64,000 bases of DNA from Sporosarcina cascadiensis. Its GTDB lineage: Bacteria > Bacillota > Bacilli > Bacillales_A > Planococcaceae. The stretch is from assembly GCF_009650995.1 (NCBI RefSeq), contig NZ_WHVV01000003.1, positions 233,843-297,842 on the forward strand, given 5' to 3'. Both the position numbers and the translations under genes were made by a program. The notes beneath the pieces are model-generated. The model was not told the origin of the DNA. It searched no databases and saw nothing but the letters and a program-made list of their open reading frames with translations. Positions 37,783 through 46,814 of this stretch are shown here, in pieces (the first letter of the stretch is position 1; each line of letters opens with the position of its first letter).

Positions 37783-38022
37783 ATGACAACAGATACTCAA
37801 TTATACGAACCGGTAAAAGAAGTTTTAGATAAATTACGTCCATTCTTATTGCGAGACGGAGGAGACTGCGAACTGGTCGATATTGACGAGGGAATCGTCA
37901 AGCTTCGTTTGCTGGGAGCCTGCGGTACTTGCCCAAGTTCTACCATCACGTTAAAAGCTGGTATTGAACGCGCGTTATTGGAAGAAGTACCGGGTGTAGT
38001 GGAAGTTGAACAAGTCTTTTAA
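37783..38022 (+). CDS. yutI: NifU C-terminal domain (Nfu) protein YutI
   Basis: This 79-residue Nfu-type carrier passes Fe-S clusters to target proteins. The cluster cysteines C47 and C50 lie in [11 protein letters not shown]. The ATG at 37783 is preferred over an in-frame GTG nine bases upstream because GGAAAGGAGAG is correctly spaced only for the ATG. Its targets may include the products of neighbouring genes such as LipA. Confidence 0.94.
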   Translation: MTTDTQLYEPVKEVLDKLRPFLLRDGGDCELVDIDEGIVKLRLLGACGTCPSSTITLKAGIERALLEEVPGVVEVEQVF

Positions 38023-38038
38023 TTTTCATAATGAAAGA

Positions 38039-38075
38039 AGCGGTGCAAAGAGAATGTTTCTTTGCACCGCTTTTA
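38039..38075. terminator. Bidirectional terminator between yutI and the DUF2225 gene
   Basis: AGCGGTGCAAAG pairs perfectly with CTTTGCACCGCT around a nine-base loop, followed by TTTTA. It overlaps the stop of the converging gene. Confidence 0.8.
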
Positions 38076-38774
38076 TCCATTTTCAGGCTGATGTTCTGCT
38101 TCTGCCTCCCGTATTTCCTGCCAGCGATCTTTTGCGAGCTGGATGATAGTAGGCTCGGTAGATCTTTTTTGAGCTTCGATGACTCGCGAAAAATTACGGA
38201 TGGCTTCTTCCCGGTCATTAATGCGCCAAGAAAGCTCTGCGATCATATACTGAACACGTGTTTCAGACATCTGCGTTCCCACGTAGTCACCTTCAGAAAA
38301 AGCCTGTATGTATAGATTCCTGGATGTTTCCAGATAGCGCATTTCTTCCGCCTCTTCTTCTGCTTCTCTATAAATCCAGGCAATCCTCAACATCATTCCC
38401 GCCATGGTCAAGTGTTTCTCTTTTTTGAAGCTGGCGCTCAAATAAGTCAGTTTATAAGCTTCGATTGCTTCATCCTTTGTTCGTTGGCCGCCGAATGAAC
38501 GGCTGTGCCATCTGGATGTAATGTTCTGTGCAATCAATTCCTTTGTTCCGGGAGCAAAATAAGGAGAGAAATCCTCCGTAAAAGCAAAACCGCAATTCGG
38601 ACAAACCGATGCATTATAGAAAAGGGGATTTATATCCTTGTTTACATATATAGGTCTAAAATCAGTATCGTGCTTGGATACCCTTACTTGACGCGAACGG
38701 ATTCTTGTAGTTGGAAAATGCTCTTTGCATAGCATGCACTGCATTTTCTTTTCATAAAAAGGGCTAATTTCCAT
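38073..38774 (-). CDS. DUF2225 family protein with zinc ribbon and helical repeats
   Basis: This 233-residue protein has CMLC near residue 10 and CPNCGFAF near residue 50, which together look like a zinc-binding module. The rest is alpha-helical and TPR-like (AEEEAEEMRYLETSRNLYIQAF and later repeats). The start at 38774 (MEISPFYEKK) has AAAGG ten bases upstream; two upstream ATGs lie within that site. There is no signal peptide. Function is unknown. Confidence 0.87.
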   Translation of the reverse strand: MEISPFYEKKMQCMLCKEHFPTTRIRSRQVRVSKHDTDFRPIYVNKDINPLFYNASVCPNCGFAFTEDFSPYFAPGTKELIAQNITSRWHSRSFGGQRTKDEAIEAYKLTYLSASFKKEKHLTMAGMMLRIAWIYREAEEEAEEMRYLETSRNLYIQAFSEGDYVGTQMSETRVQYMIAELSWRINDREEAIRNFSRVIEAQKRSTEPTIIQLAKDRWQEIREAEAEHQPENG

Positions 38775-38902
38775 GATACTCATTCCTTTCATTTATAAGT
38801 CTTATTATACAGCAAAATAGACCTAACGGGCGGAGTATTTGTTTGCATTCCAATGAAAAACATTGATATGATAGAACAAAACGTGGAAAGTGAGTGAATT
38901 AG

Positions 38903-39268
38903 ATGACCAATCCAGTAGAAATTACAGAAGCAGCAACATTTCACGTAAAAAAAATGATGGAACATAACGAAGAAGAAGGATCTTATCTGCGCGTTTCCGT
39001 CAATGGCGGCGGATGCAGCGGATTAACATACGGGCTCGGTTTTGCTCAAGAGCAAGAAGATGATGATATTACTTATACACAGCACGGAATCCCTGTCTTG
39101 GTAAAAAAAGAAGACGCGGCAATTCTGGAAGGCACAAAAGTAGATTACAAAGAATCCCTCATGGGCGGCGGCTTCACCATCGATAATCCGAATGCTATCG
39201 CGAATTGCGGATGCGGCACTTCATTCCGTACGGCACAAAAAGCCGGAGCGCCTGCAGATTGCGAGTAA
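38903..39268 (+). CDS. yutM: A-type Fe-S carrier (HesB/ErpA family, YutM)
   Basis: This 121-residue A-type carrier accepts Fe-S clusters and passes them to apoproteins. The three cluster cysteines are C38 (GGGCSGLTY) and C102 and C104 (NCGCGTSF). It belongs with SufU/SufB, YutI and LipA to the cluster-handling proteins in this window. A promoter TTGCAT-N18-TATGAT at 38844-38873 precedes it. Confidence 0.95.
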   Translation: MTNPVEITEAATFHVKKMMEHNEEEGSYLRVSVNGGGCSGLTYGLGFAQEQEDDDITYTQHGIPVLVKKEDAAILEGTKVDYKESLMGGGFTIDNPNAIANCGCGTSFRTAQKAGAPADCE

Positions 39269-39352
39269 TGTGACGTTCAGACTGAAACAAATCTTCGAAT
39301 TACGCCATGTTTTTGGTAGTCATAATTGATTATTTGCACAATTAGAATACGG

Positions 39353-39381
39353 TTGAAAAGCTTGTCGAAAAGGGCTACTAT
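39353..39381 (+). promoter_or_regulatory. Promoter of the yumB NADH dehydrogenase gene
   Basis: TTGAAA (39353-39358), a 17-base spacer and TACTAT (39376-39381). Transcription would start near 39388 and include the structured leader at 39411-39471. Confidence 0.65.
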
Positions 39382-39410
39382 TAGTAGGTAAAGCTAGTTC
39401 AAATCAGATC

Positions 39411-39471
39411 TAAATGCCGGCACATTGTGTAAAACTATGTATTGATCGATTTTACACGTACTCGGCATTTA
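39411..39471 (+). promoter_or_regulatory. Two-stem structured leader upstream of yumB
   Basis: TAAATGCCG (39411-39419) pairs perfectly with CGGCATTTA (39463-39471). Inside it GTGTAAAA (39427-39434) pairs perfectly with TTTTACAC (39450-39457). There is no U-run after the outer stem, so it is not a simple terminator. The outer stem ends nine bases before the AAAGGTGG ribosome site. I do not recognise it as a known riboswitch. Confidence 0.5.
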
Positions 39472-39498
39472 ATAAACTTAAAGGTGGTTTCGATTTAC

Positions 39499-40713
39499 GT
39501 GAAAAGACCGACAATCTTAGTATTGGGTGCAGGTTACGGTGGTTTGATGACCGTTGTGAATTTGCAAAAATCATTAGGTACGGATGAGGCGGATATTATT
39601 CTCATCAATAAAAATGACTATCATTACGAGTCCACATGGCTGCATGAAGCAGCGGCCGGCACATTAAGCCCTGAAGATGTGCGCTATGATATTTCAAGCG
39701 TAATCAACAGCAATAAAACGAAATTCATTAAAGCGGAAGTTACAGGAATCGATGTAGCCAATAAAAACGTTACGACTAATATCGGATCGCATACATATGA
39801 CTACCTGGTGATAGCGCTTGGTTTTGAAGGTGAAACATTCGGTATTCCCGGGTTGGATAAATATGCACTTTCCATCGCAAACGTCAAAGCGGCACGTCAG
39901 ATCCGCGACCATATGGAATATCAGTTTGCTACTTGGTCTCTTGAAGAAGAAAAGGATGACAGCCGTCTGACGATCGTAGTCGGCGGAGCAGGTTTCACAG
40001 GCATTGAATATCTGGGGGAACTGGGCAACCGCGTTCCGGAACTTTGTAAAGAATATGATGTGCCAGCTGAAAAAGTACGCATTCTGTGCGTAGAGGCAGC
40101 ACCAATGGTATTGCCAGGATTTGATCCTGAATTAGTTGAATATGCAGTTCGTCAACTAGGCGCAAAAGGCATTGAATTCTCCATTGGAACTCCAGTCGTA
40201 GAAGCAACACCTGAAGGCGTCAAGATCAAAAAAGGCGAAGATGAATTCGAATTCATAAAAGCAGGCACGGTCGTGTGGGCTGCCGGTGTTCGAGGCAACC
40301 GTTTGATTGAAGAGTCCGGCATTGAAAATATGCGTGCACGTGTAAAAGTGGATAAAGACTTGCGTGCTCCCGGTTTTGAAGATGTGTTCGTTATCGGTGA
40401 CTGTGCGCTCATGATCAATGAAGCAATCAACCGCCCATATCCTCCAACTGCACAAATTGCGATGCAGCAAGGTGATATGTGTGCAAATAATATCATTGCA
40501 CTGATTCAAAATAAACAAACAGCTGAATTTGTACCGGATCTAAAAGGAAGCGTCTGCTCCCTGGGTGATTCTGATGCAATCGGTGTTGTTTTCGATAAGA
40601 AATTGACAGGCGCAAAAGCGTCCTTCATGAAAAAAATGATCGACAACCGTGCGCTCTACATGGTAGGCGGAGTAGGCCTGACAATTAAAAAAGGGAAATT
40701 CGACTTCCTGTAA
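39499..40713 (+). CDS. yumB: Type II NADH dehydrogenase (YumB)
   Basis: This 404-residue NDH-2 oxidises NADH and reduces menaquinone at the inner face of the membrane. The FAD motif [11 protein letters not shown] is near residue 7, the NADH-binding [18 protein letters not shown] near 156-173, the second FAD segment is [10 protein letters not shown], and [12 protein letters not shown] is the quinone-site region of the family. The C-terminus is amphipathic. The start is GTG at 39499, after AAAGGTGG; it aligns with the YumB N-terminus, and longer starts run into the leader hairpin. Confidence 0.93.
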   Translation: MKRPTILVLGAGYGGLMTVVNLQKSLGTDEADIILINKNDYHYESTWLHEAAAGTLSPEDVRYDISSVINSNKTKFIKAEVTGIDVANKNVTTNIGSHTYDYLVIALGFEGETFGIPGLDKYALSIANVKAARQIRDHMEYQFATWSLEEEKDDSRLTIVVGGAGFTGIEYLGELGNRVPELCKEYDVPAEKVRILCVEAAPMVLPGFDPELVEYAVRQLGAKGIEFSIGTPVVEATPEGVKIKKGEDEFEFIKAGTVVWAAGVRGNRLIEESGIENMRARVKVDKDLRAPGFEDVFVIGDCALMINEAINRPYPPTAQIAMQQGDMCANNIIALIQNKQTAEFVPDLKGSVCSLGDSDAIGVVFDKKLTGAKASFMKKMIDNRALYMVGGVGLTIKKGKFDFL

Positions 40714-40721
40714 GCAACAGA

Positions 40722-40753
40722 AAAAGCATGCACATTTGTGTGTGCTTTTTTGT
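40722..40753 (+). terminator. Terminator after yumB
   Basis: AGCATGCAC pairs with GTGTGTGCT (two wobble pairs) and is followed by TTTTTTG. Confidence 0.75.
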
Positions 40754-40933
40754 ATGCAACCTGCTAAATGCGATGTTAAAGTAAAAAGCGGGCTTATGCT
40801 TCATGCCAAGCACTGCTCACTACTTGTACTGTGAAGTCAAATTTCCAAACTCCAGCCACAACCTGCAGAGCCTTAATTTTTTAATAATCTATGACAACTG
40901 TTCACACCATATACTGTTCTCTGTCTCATCCTA

Positions 40934-40962
40934 TTGAAAGCGGCCGCTTCATCCTGTAAAAT
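40934..40962 (+). promoter_or_regulatory. Promoter of yuiB
   Basis: TTGAAA (40934-40939), a 17-base spacer and TAAAAT (40957-40962). The spacer contains a GCGGCCGC palindrome. The rest of the 40754-40933 gap shows nothing I can name. Confidence 0.6.
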
Positions 40963-40992
40963 GTTGAAGTGATGAACTGGAGGTTAGCGACA

Positions 40993-41319
40993 ATGCAGAC
41001 GATATCTATAGCACAGGTGATGCTATCGATCTTGATATTTATTGTTATGTTCTTCGGCATCGGCTTTTTGCTGAATATGCTGTTGCGTATGACGTGGCTC
41101 ATGGCCATCATTTATCCGATTGTAGTCATTTTCATTATTGATGATGTACCGATGTATCAATACATTACCAAGCCGGGATATGCTTTCGGCGAGCTGGGCT
41201 CGAATATTATGTCTCTTCATGCAGTGGACATTGTCATTCTGGCAAGCGGAATGGTTGGAGCGATTATTGCAGGCTTCGTTATGAAAATCTTGCGTAAACA
41301 AGGATATCAAATGTTTTAA
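40993..41319 (+). CDS. yuiB: Small membrane protein YuiB
   Basis: This 108-residue membrane protein has three hydrophobic helices (about 8-28, 34-52 and 75-98) and a short basic tail (KILRKQGYQMF). The ATG at 40993 has GGAGG nine bases ahead; an upstream ATG precedes that site. It resembles B. subtilis YuiB by sequence and by position near yumB and yuiD. Function is unknown. Confidence 0.82.
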   Translation: MQTISIAQVMLSILIFIVMFFGIGFLLNMLLRMTWLMAIIYPIVVIFIIDDVPMYQYITKPGYAFGELGSNIMSLHAVDIVILASGMVGAIIAGFVMKILRKQGYQMF

Positions 41320-41341
41320 AACATCGGTTGCACAAATTAGA

Positions 41342-41380
41342 AAAAACACCAGCGGATTCATTTGACCCGCTGGTGTTTTC
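41342..41380. terminator. Bidirectional terminator between yuiB and yuiD
   Basis: AAACACCAGCGG pairs perfectly with CCGCTGGTGTTT around a short loop. It has A-rich sequence on the left and TTT on the right, between two converging genes. Confidence 0.85.
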
Positions 41381-41384
41381 ATGT

Positions 41385-41861
41385 TTATAAAATGACTGTA
41401 TACGTGATAATCGAAATCGCAATGCCGGTCAGGGCGCCAAAAAATACTTCATTCGGCTTATGGCCCAGTAATGTTTTTAATTCCTGCATTTTTGTTTCGT
41501 TATCCTTCTTTGGCCAATCTTTCAGATCATCGACAAATATTTGGAAATCAGCACGCATTTGATTTATGATGATTGCTTGCTGACCCGCCTGATAGCGGAT
41601 TCCTGTCGCATCAAACATTACGATAACTGCAAAAATTGCGGATACAGCAAATAATGGTGATTGCAGTCCTGCTTCAAAAGCAATGGCAGTTGTCAATGCA
41701 GTAACAGCTGCTGAGTGAGAGCTGGGCATGCCGCCTGTTGAAGTCATTAAACCAAAGTCCAGTTTACGCGTTAATAAGAAATGAATAGGGATTTTTACAA
41801 ATTGAGCAAATAAAATGGCAAACAGCGCTGCGAGGAGCGGTATGTTTTCAAAAATAGCCAA
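41385..41861 (-). CDS. yuiD: DivPAP2-family membrane protein YuiD
   Basis: This 158-residue membrane protein of the divergent PAP2 family (DUF212) carries the conserved STGGMPSSHSAAVTAL near residues 40-55, which contains the SxxH acid phosphatase-like element, and MFDATGIRYQAGQQA. The start is set at TTG 41861 (reading MAIFENIPLL), because AAGGGTGT lies seven bases upstream and the length matches B. subtilis YuiD. A GTG at 41873 would lie inside that site. Substrate is unknown. Confidence 0.87.
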   Translation of the reverse strand: MAIFENIPLLAALFAILFAQFVKIPIHFLLTRKLDFGLMTSTGGMPSSHSAAVTALTTAIAFEAGLQSPLFAVSAIFAVIVMFDATGIRYQAGQQAIIINQMRADFQIFVDDLKDWPKKDNETKMQELKTLLGHKPNEVFFGALTGIAISIITYTVIL

Positions 41862-41947
41862 ATGAGTCCACACCCTTCGTTCCGTTTATTGAGAACAAGT
41901 ATACCATAATCGTAACATAACGAAATGAATATCCCCAATCCTTGCCA

Positions 41948-41977
41948 TTGGAACCAATAAACTCAGTAGTCTATACT
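41948..41977 (+). promoter_or_regulatory. Promoter of pepA
   Basis: TTGGAA (41948-41953), an 18-base spacer and TATACT (41972-41977), 38 bases before the start codon. Confidence 0.55.
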
Positions 41978-42015
41978 GGTAGAGTGAAACTTATGGAAAA
42001 GGGAGGACAATAACT

Positions 42016-43524
42016 GTGATTACAATTGAAACTGCAACAAGCTTTGATCAACAAGAGGTGGACGTACTCATTATCGGAGTACCCGATCATCCGGAGAATA
42101 TAGAAGGCTGGGACGCATTCGTGAAAGCGTTTCATCCGTCGGTGCCTGAATGGATCAAATCACATGATATACAGCAGAATTTCAAAAAGCTGACGAAGAT
42201 GCCTGCACTTTCTGAGCAGATGTATAAAAGAGTCTACTTTATCGGAGCAGGCAAGCAGAAGGAACTTACTGAACAGCAGGTGCGCGAATTATTTGCGGCC
42301 GTAGGAAAGCAGCTTCATCAGGACCGTGTGAAAACAGCTGCAATCTGGACAGCCCCTTTTGTCAATGAAGAGCTGGACTGCGAAGATATTGCCTTTTTGG
42401 CTTCAGAAGGAATCAGTATGGGTGCATATGAATATGAAGGCTTTAAAACTACTTCCAATGAAGCTGATGTGCCGCTGGGTTCTATCACATTCATTTCGAA
42501 TGCTGACGACAAAAGCGTCAAAGCTGCAGCAGAAGTCGGCATGGTCAATGCACACGCAGTCAATGAAGCGCGGACGCTTGTTAATATCCCGCCTAACGTT
42601 CTGACTCCGTCTAAAATGGCTGATTATGCGCGTGAATTGGCTGAAAGCTATGACCTGGAGATTGACGTGCTGGGCAAAGCAGAAATGGAAGAGCTGGGCA
42701 TGGGTGCGATTCTTGCAGTCAATCAGGGTTCTGTGGAAGAACCGCAGCTGATTGTACTGAAATACCAGGCAACCGAGGAGTGGACTGACGTCGTCGGTCT
42801 GGTCGGCAAGGGCATCACGTATGACAGCGGTGGCTACTCTCTGAAGCCGCGTGAAGGAATGGTGGGTATGAAAGGTGACATGGGCGGTGCAGCGGCTGTA
42901 TTGGGTGCTATGTGCATTATAGGAGAGTCCCGTCCGAAGAAGAATGTCATTGCAGTGATTGCTTCGACGGATAATATGGTATCAGGCGCTGCGTTTAAGC
43001 CGGATGATGTCATCACTTCATTGAGCGGCAAGACCATCGAAGTCCTGAACACGGATGCGGAAGGCCGTTTGGTGCTGGCAGACGCTGTGACTTATGCCAA
43101 GCAGGCAGGAGCGGAATATCTGATAGATGTCGCGACGCTGACCGGCGGTGTCATTGTGGCGCTCGGAAATGACAAGACCGGTACACTGACGAACAATGAG
43201 GAATTTTATCAGCAGTTTGAAGAAGCGGCGGAAGAAACGGGAGAATTCATCTGGCGTCTGCCTCTGACGGAAAGTGATAAGAAGCGAATCCGCAAAAGCG
43301 TTGTAGCAGACTTGAATAATTCACCGGGACGTGACGGCCATATGATTTTCGGCGGCGGATTTGTAGGAGAGTTTGCAGAAGATACACCATGGATCCATCT
43401 GGACATAGCAGGTACTTCCGATGCGGCAAGTCCGCATGTTCTCGGTCCAAAAGGAGCTACAGGGGTCATGGTGCGGACGCTGGCTGCTTTCATTGAGCGT
43501 CTGGGAGCAGAAAAAGAGGAATAA
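42016..43524 (+). CDS. pepA: Leucyl aminopeptidase PepA (M17 family)
   Basis: This two-zinc (or manganese) cytosolic aminopeptidase removes N-terminal residues. The 502 residues are full length. The catalytic C-terminal domain has [16 protein letters not shown] with the metal-binding Lys and Asp, [15 protein letters not shown], and the signature [13 protein letters not shown]. It corresponds to B. subtilis yuiE, next to yuiD. GGGAGG precedes the ATG; TTG/GTG alternatives nearby are less likely. Confidence 0.95.
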   Translation: MITIETATSFDQQEVDVLIIGVPDHPENIEGWDAFVKAFHPSVPEWIKSHDIQQNFKKLTKMPALSEQMYKRVYFIGAGKQKELTEQQVRELFAAVGKQLHQDRVKTAAIWTAPFVNEELDCEDIAFLASEGISMGAYEYEGFKTTSNEADVPLGSITFISNADDKSVKAAAEVGMVNAHAVNEARTLVNIPPNVLTPSKMADYARELAESYDLEIDVLGKAEMEELGMGAILAVNQGSVEEPQLIVLKYQATEEWTDVVGLVGKGITYDSGGYSLKPREGMVGMKGDMGGAAAVLGAMCIIGESRPKKNVIAVIASTDNMVSGAAFKPDDVITSLSGKTIEVLNTDAEGRLVLADAVTYAKQAGAEYLIDVATLTGGVIVALGNDKTGTLTNNEEFYQQFEEAAEETGEFIWRLPLTESDKKRIRKSVVADLNNSPGRDGHMIFGGGFVGEFAEDTPWIHLDIAGTSDAASPHVLGPKGATGVMVRTLAAFIERLGAEKEE

Positions 43525-43595
43525 TGGCAGTAGGCGTTTTCCCCAGTCCCTTTTTTATGCTGGGCATAGGATAAAGGGAAAGGGGGAGCAAATAT

Positions 43596-43838
43596 ATGTC
43601 AAGAAACAATTACCGAGGCGGTCACGGTGGAGGATATGGCGGAGGATACGGCGGCGGAGGGAACTTCGGTTTTGGCTTCGGCGGCCCGTTCCTTGGAGGG
43701 CTCGTCGGCGGATTTTTAGGAAATGCAATCTTCCCGAGTTACGGTTATGGCGGCGGAGGATATGGCGGAGGATATTATCAGCAGCCATACCCGTACTATC
43801 CGCCGTACTATAACCCTTATTATCCTTATTATTATTAA
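43596..43838 (+). CDS. Glycine/tyrosine-rich low-complexity protein
   Basis: This 80-residue protein is built of GGGYGGGYGGG-type blocks at the N-terminus, a glycine-rich hydrophobic middle (GGPFLGGLVGGFLGNAIF) and a Tyr/Pro tail (QPYPYYPPYYNPYYPYYY). GGGGGA precedes the ATG with good spacing and a terminator follows, so it is probably expressed. The composition resembles small spore-coat or surface-associated proteins of Bacillales; this is a guess from composition only. Several long open frames overlap because of the repeats. Confidence 0.75.
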   Translation: MSRNNYRGGHGGGYGGGYGGGGNFGFGFGGPFLGGLVGGFLGNAIFPSYGYGGGGYGGGYYQQPYPYYPPYYNPYYPYYY

Positions 43839-43841
43839 TAG

Positions 43842-43880
43842 AAAAACACGCAGAGGATTTACTCCTCATGCGTGTTTTTT
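43842..43880. terminator. Bidirectional terminator at the end of the mrp operon
   Basis: AAAAACACGCAGAGG pairs with CCTCATGCGTGTTTTT (one A-A mismatch) around a seven-base loop and ends TTTTTT. The right arm overlaps the last codons of mrpG. Confidence 0.8.
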
Positions 43881-44239
43881 GCTAATTCTGCACGTTGCTT
43901 GTCAATTGCTATTTTCAGATCATCACCAACCGTTAATTCAGTCGGTTTCACACCGGACATATAAGCCGCGCGACTCATCAAGTGGCCGCCTATCGGGGAA
44001 GTGATGAACAGAAAGGCGATTCCGAGAACAAGCGATATACTGAAGTGTCCTTCATTCCACCAGAAGTGGAAGAAGACACCGAGCAATAGACTCATAACTC
44101 CGAGCGTAGCACTCTTGGAAGCTGCGTGTGCGCGCATATAAACGTCCGGGAGCCGTATGATGCCGACAACCGTGATGATCGTAAAAATGATCCCCACTAC
44201 GACGAGAGCGATGATAATACTATCAGCTATCAGATCCAC
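43859..44239 (-). CDS. mrpG: Mrp Na+/H+ antiporter subunit G
   Basis: This is the 126-residue last subunit of the Mrp complex, with three membrane helices and the conserved VGIIRLPDVYMRAHAASK near residues 28-45. The start is GTG 44239 (reading MDLIADSIIIAL), with AGAGGAGAG ten bases upstream; longer forms would run deep into mrpF. It overlaps mrpF by 17 bases. Confidence 0.92.
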   Translation of the reverse strand: MDLIADSIIIALVVVGIIFTIITVVGIIRLPDVYMRAHAASKSATLGVMSLLLGVFFHFWWNEGHFSISLVLGIAFLFITSPIGGHLMSRAAYMSGVKPTELTVGDDLKIAIDKQRAELAKNTHEE

Positions 44240-44504
44240 GATCGATAATCTCTCCTCTCTCAATAAATTTCGAGAAGGACACTGTGCCGATGAATGACAT
44301 AATCGCAATCAGTAAGATTACATCGATAAAGAAAGGTGTGTCAAACAGAATGGACAGCAGCGCAATCGCAGAAATCAGCATAACGCCGATAGCGTCGAGT
44401 GCAATAAGTCTGTCCGGCACAGAAGGTCCTTTCCATACGCGGTACAGCAGGCCGAGCATCGACAGGATGACCAGTACTAAACAAACAGTATAAAATATGT
44501 TCAT
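44223..44504 (-). CDS. mrpF: Mrp Na+/H+ antiporter subunit F
   Basis: This 93-residue membrane subunit has three helices and the family motif GPSVPDRLIALDAIG near residues 26-40. It overlaps mrpE by four bases at its start and mrpG at its end. All seven Mrp subunits are needed for a working antiporter in Bacillus. Confidence 0.93.
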   Translation of the reverse strand: MNIFYTVCLVLVILSMLGLLYRVWKGPSVPDRLIALDAIGVMLISAIALLSILFDTPFFIDVILLIAIMSFIGTVSFSKFIERGEIIDRGSDS

Positions 44505-44983
44505 CCCCGGCGCACCTCCATGATCGCTTTCTCGAATGTGTTTTTAATAGAGTCAATTGCTTCATCGACATCGTTTACGTCAATCGCGTGAATATACAGT
44601 GTCCGCTGATCATCTGAAACGTGAAGGACAATCGTTCCCGGTGTCAAAGTAATCAAACTGGACAGCAGTGTAATTTCCCAGTCATGCTCCAGATCAGTCG
44701 GCATAGCGAAAATCATTGGCTGAACTGTTGACAGATCAGGTTTTATAACGAGCATCAGCACAGAAATGTTCGACAGGATCAGTTCTTTCAGAAAGATCAG
44801 TGTCAGTTTAATGGCTGACCAGATACGCCAGATGTAGAGGCGGTCCCTGAAGTAACGGCGTGTCATGATGATCATGAGAAGCCCGATAATATATCCAATA
44901 ACAAACGTAGAAGGTGTCAATGAACTATTCATGAACATCCAAACGACTGCAATGAAGAAATTTAAAAGTATCTGAAAAGCCAT
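44501..44983 (-). CDS. mrpE: Mrp Na+/H+ antiporter subunit E
   Basis: This 160-residue membrane subunit has two N-terminal helices and a cytosolic domain (TPGTIVLHVSDDQRTLYIHAID near 110-131). It lies six bases after mrpD on the minus strand. Confidence 0.93.
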   Translation of the reverse strand: MAFQILLNFFIAVVWMFMNSSLTPSTFVIGYIIGLLMIIMTRRYFRDRLYIWRIWSAIKLTLIFLKELILSNISVLMLVIKPDLSTVQPMIFAMPTDLEHDWEITLLSSLITLTPGTIVLHVSDDQRTLYIHAIDVNDVDEAIDSIKNTFEKAIMEVRRG

Positions 44984-44989
44984 TGACCT

Positions 44990-46489
44990 CTACTCCTTTA
45001 ACACCGCATTAATATAGATGGAAGGGTCGCGCAATACATCGGCTGCATCCGACATATAAGGCATGAGCCATTCCGCTCCCACTCCGTAAGCAACTGTAAC
45101 AACTGTCAGCAGCACAGCCGGCACCATCATATGACGGTACTTGGCTGCATCAATGGAAGGCAGCACATTGGCTTTCTCGGGAGCACCCCAGAAAGCGTAA
45201 ATGAAAATCCGCATGACAGACAGCAGCACAATCAAACTGGAAGCCAGAATGACAATGCTTCCAAAAGCGTTCTCTGCCTGGAAACCGCCCTGGACAATCA
45301 AAAGCTTGCCGATAAATCCGCTGAGAGGCGGAATCCCGGCCAGACCGAATGCTGCAACTAAATAGGTCCATCCGAGCGCTGGGTAGGTCTTAATTAAGCC
45401 GCCCATTTTGCGTAAATTTGAAGTTCCTGTGACATAGATGATGATTCCGATCAGGACGAACAGCGCACCCTTGATCAGCATGTCGTGTATCAAATAGTAA
45501 ACAGCGCCTTCTAATCCAGGCGTATTCATCTGTGATACACCGAATAAAATCACGCCGACTGCAATGATGATATTGTAAATGATAATCTGCTTCAGATCAA
45601 AGTAGGCAAGTGCCCCGATACAGCCTGCGACAATCGTCAATACTGACAGGATCATCAGGAATTCATGGGTAAAGCCGATATCGTGAACGAAGAACAGCGT
45701 ATATGTACGTGTGATGGCATAAACGCCGACTTTTGTCAGCAGTGCCCCGAACAGCGCAAGAACTGGAATCGGCGGCGCTGCATAAGATCCCGGCAACCAG
45801 AAGTACAATGGAAATATGGCTCCTTTGATTCCAAATACAATCAGGAAAAGAATTGCGATAACGGAAATGATGCCGGGCTGATTAATTTCTGCAATTTTCA
45901 CCGAAATATCCGCCATATTCAATGTACCGATGATGGAGTACAGATAAGCGACAGTAATGACAAACAGTGCAGAAGATATTACGTTCACCAAAATATACTT
46001 GATGGATTCGCGCAGCTGTCTCTTTTCCCCGCCCAAGACGATGAGCAGATACGAAGCGATCAGCAAAACTTCGAAAAATACGAACATGTTGAATATATCG
46101 CCTGTTGTAAATGCGCCGTTAATCCCGGTAATCATGAATAGAATTGCCGGATAGTAGAAAAAACGTTCACGCTCGCTTCCAATGGATTGGAAGCTGTACA
46201 GGACGACAAAGAACGTAATTAAAATCGTTGTTGTGACGAGCAGTGCGGAAAGCATGTCTGACACCATGGTGATACCAAACGGTGCAGGCCAGTTTCCGAG
46301 GGTCACCGTCTGAATCCCGTCGGCTTTCACCGTGGCAATCAGCCAGAATGAAGCCAGCAGACTAAGAACCAATCCGATCAATGTCAAAACTCTCTGGATG
46401 ACTACCTGCTCTTTAAAAAACAATAAAATCATCGCGAAAAAGAAAGGAATAATGATCGGAAATAGAAGAAGATTAATCATGTTCATCAT
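44990..46489 (-). CDS. mrpD: Mrp Na+/H+ antiporter subunit D
   Basis: This large membrane subunit of 499 residues and about 14 helices is homologous to the proton-pumping NuoM/N subunits of complex I. Key parts are the helix with FFEVLLIASYLLI near residues 135-147 (membrane glutamate) and GAIFPLYFWLPGSY near 225-238 with the adjacent lysine region. It overlaps mrpC by 17 bases. Confidence 0.95.
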   Translation of the reverse strand: MMNMINLLLFPIIIPFFFAMILLFFKEQVVIQRVLTLIGLVLSLLASFWLIATVKADGIQTVTLGNWPAPFGITMVSDMLSALLVTTTILITFFVVLYSFQSIGSERERFFYYPAILFMITGINGAFTTGDIFNMFVFFEVLLIASYLLIVLGGEKRQLRESIKYILVNVISSALFVITVAYLYSIIGTLNMADISVKIAEINQPGIISVIAILFLIVFGIKGAIFPLYFWLPGSYAAPPIPVLALFGALLTKVGVYAITRTYTLFFVHDIGFTHEFLMILSVLTIVAGCIGALAYFDLKQIIIYNIIIAVGVILFGVSQMNTPGLEGAVYYLIHDMLIKGALFVLIGIIIYVTGTSNLRKMGGLIKTYPALGWTYLVAAFGLAGIPPLSGFIGKLLIVQGGFQAENAFGSIVILASSLIVLLSVMRIFIYAFWGAPEKANVLPSIDAAKYRHMMVPAVLLTVVTVAYGVGAEWLMPYMSDAADVLRDPSIYINAVLKE

Positions 46490-46814
46490 TTCCTCTCAAT
46501 TCATTCATATTATCGGTCTTGTGAACCGCATACATCCTGTACGCCATGACGAGAATTACTGCAGTCACACCGAAACTGATGACAATTGCTGTTAAAATCA
46601 GCGCCTGCGGCAGGGGATCTGCGAAATCAGTTACCCCGTCTATCAGGACAGGAGGTTTGGAACCGCTGAGACCGCCCATCGTTAAGATCAGTAAATGTGC
46701 ACCGTGACTCAGCAGGCCGGTACCTAAGATGACTTTCAGAAGACTTCTGGAAAGTATCAAATAGACGGCTGCGGTAAATAACACACCTATAAGTATAGAA
46801 AGCATCAGTTCCAT
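46473..46814 (-). CDS. mrpC: Mrp Na+/H+ antiporter subunit C
   Basis: This 113-residue membrane protein is homologous to NuoK, with three helices. The glycine-rich GTGLLSHGAHLLIL near residue 31 and DPLPQALILTAIVISFGVTA near 67-86 are typical. The ATG follows GGAGG and overlaps the mrpB stop. Confidence 0.95.
   Translation of the reverse strand: MELMLSILIGVLFTAAVYLILSRSLLKVILGTGLLSHGAHLLILTMGGLSGSKPPVLIDGVTDFADPLPQALILTAIVISFGVTAVILVMAYRMYAVHKTDNMNELRGNDEHD

Noticed and set aside
43421..43869. Overlapping open frames in both directions around the Gly/Tyr-rich gene
   Set aside because: The repeats keep several frames open. Only the frame at 43596-43838 has a good ribosome site and a sensible end at the terminator.
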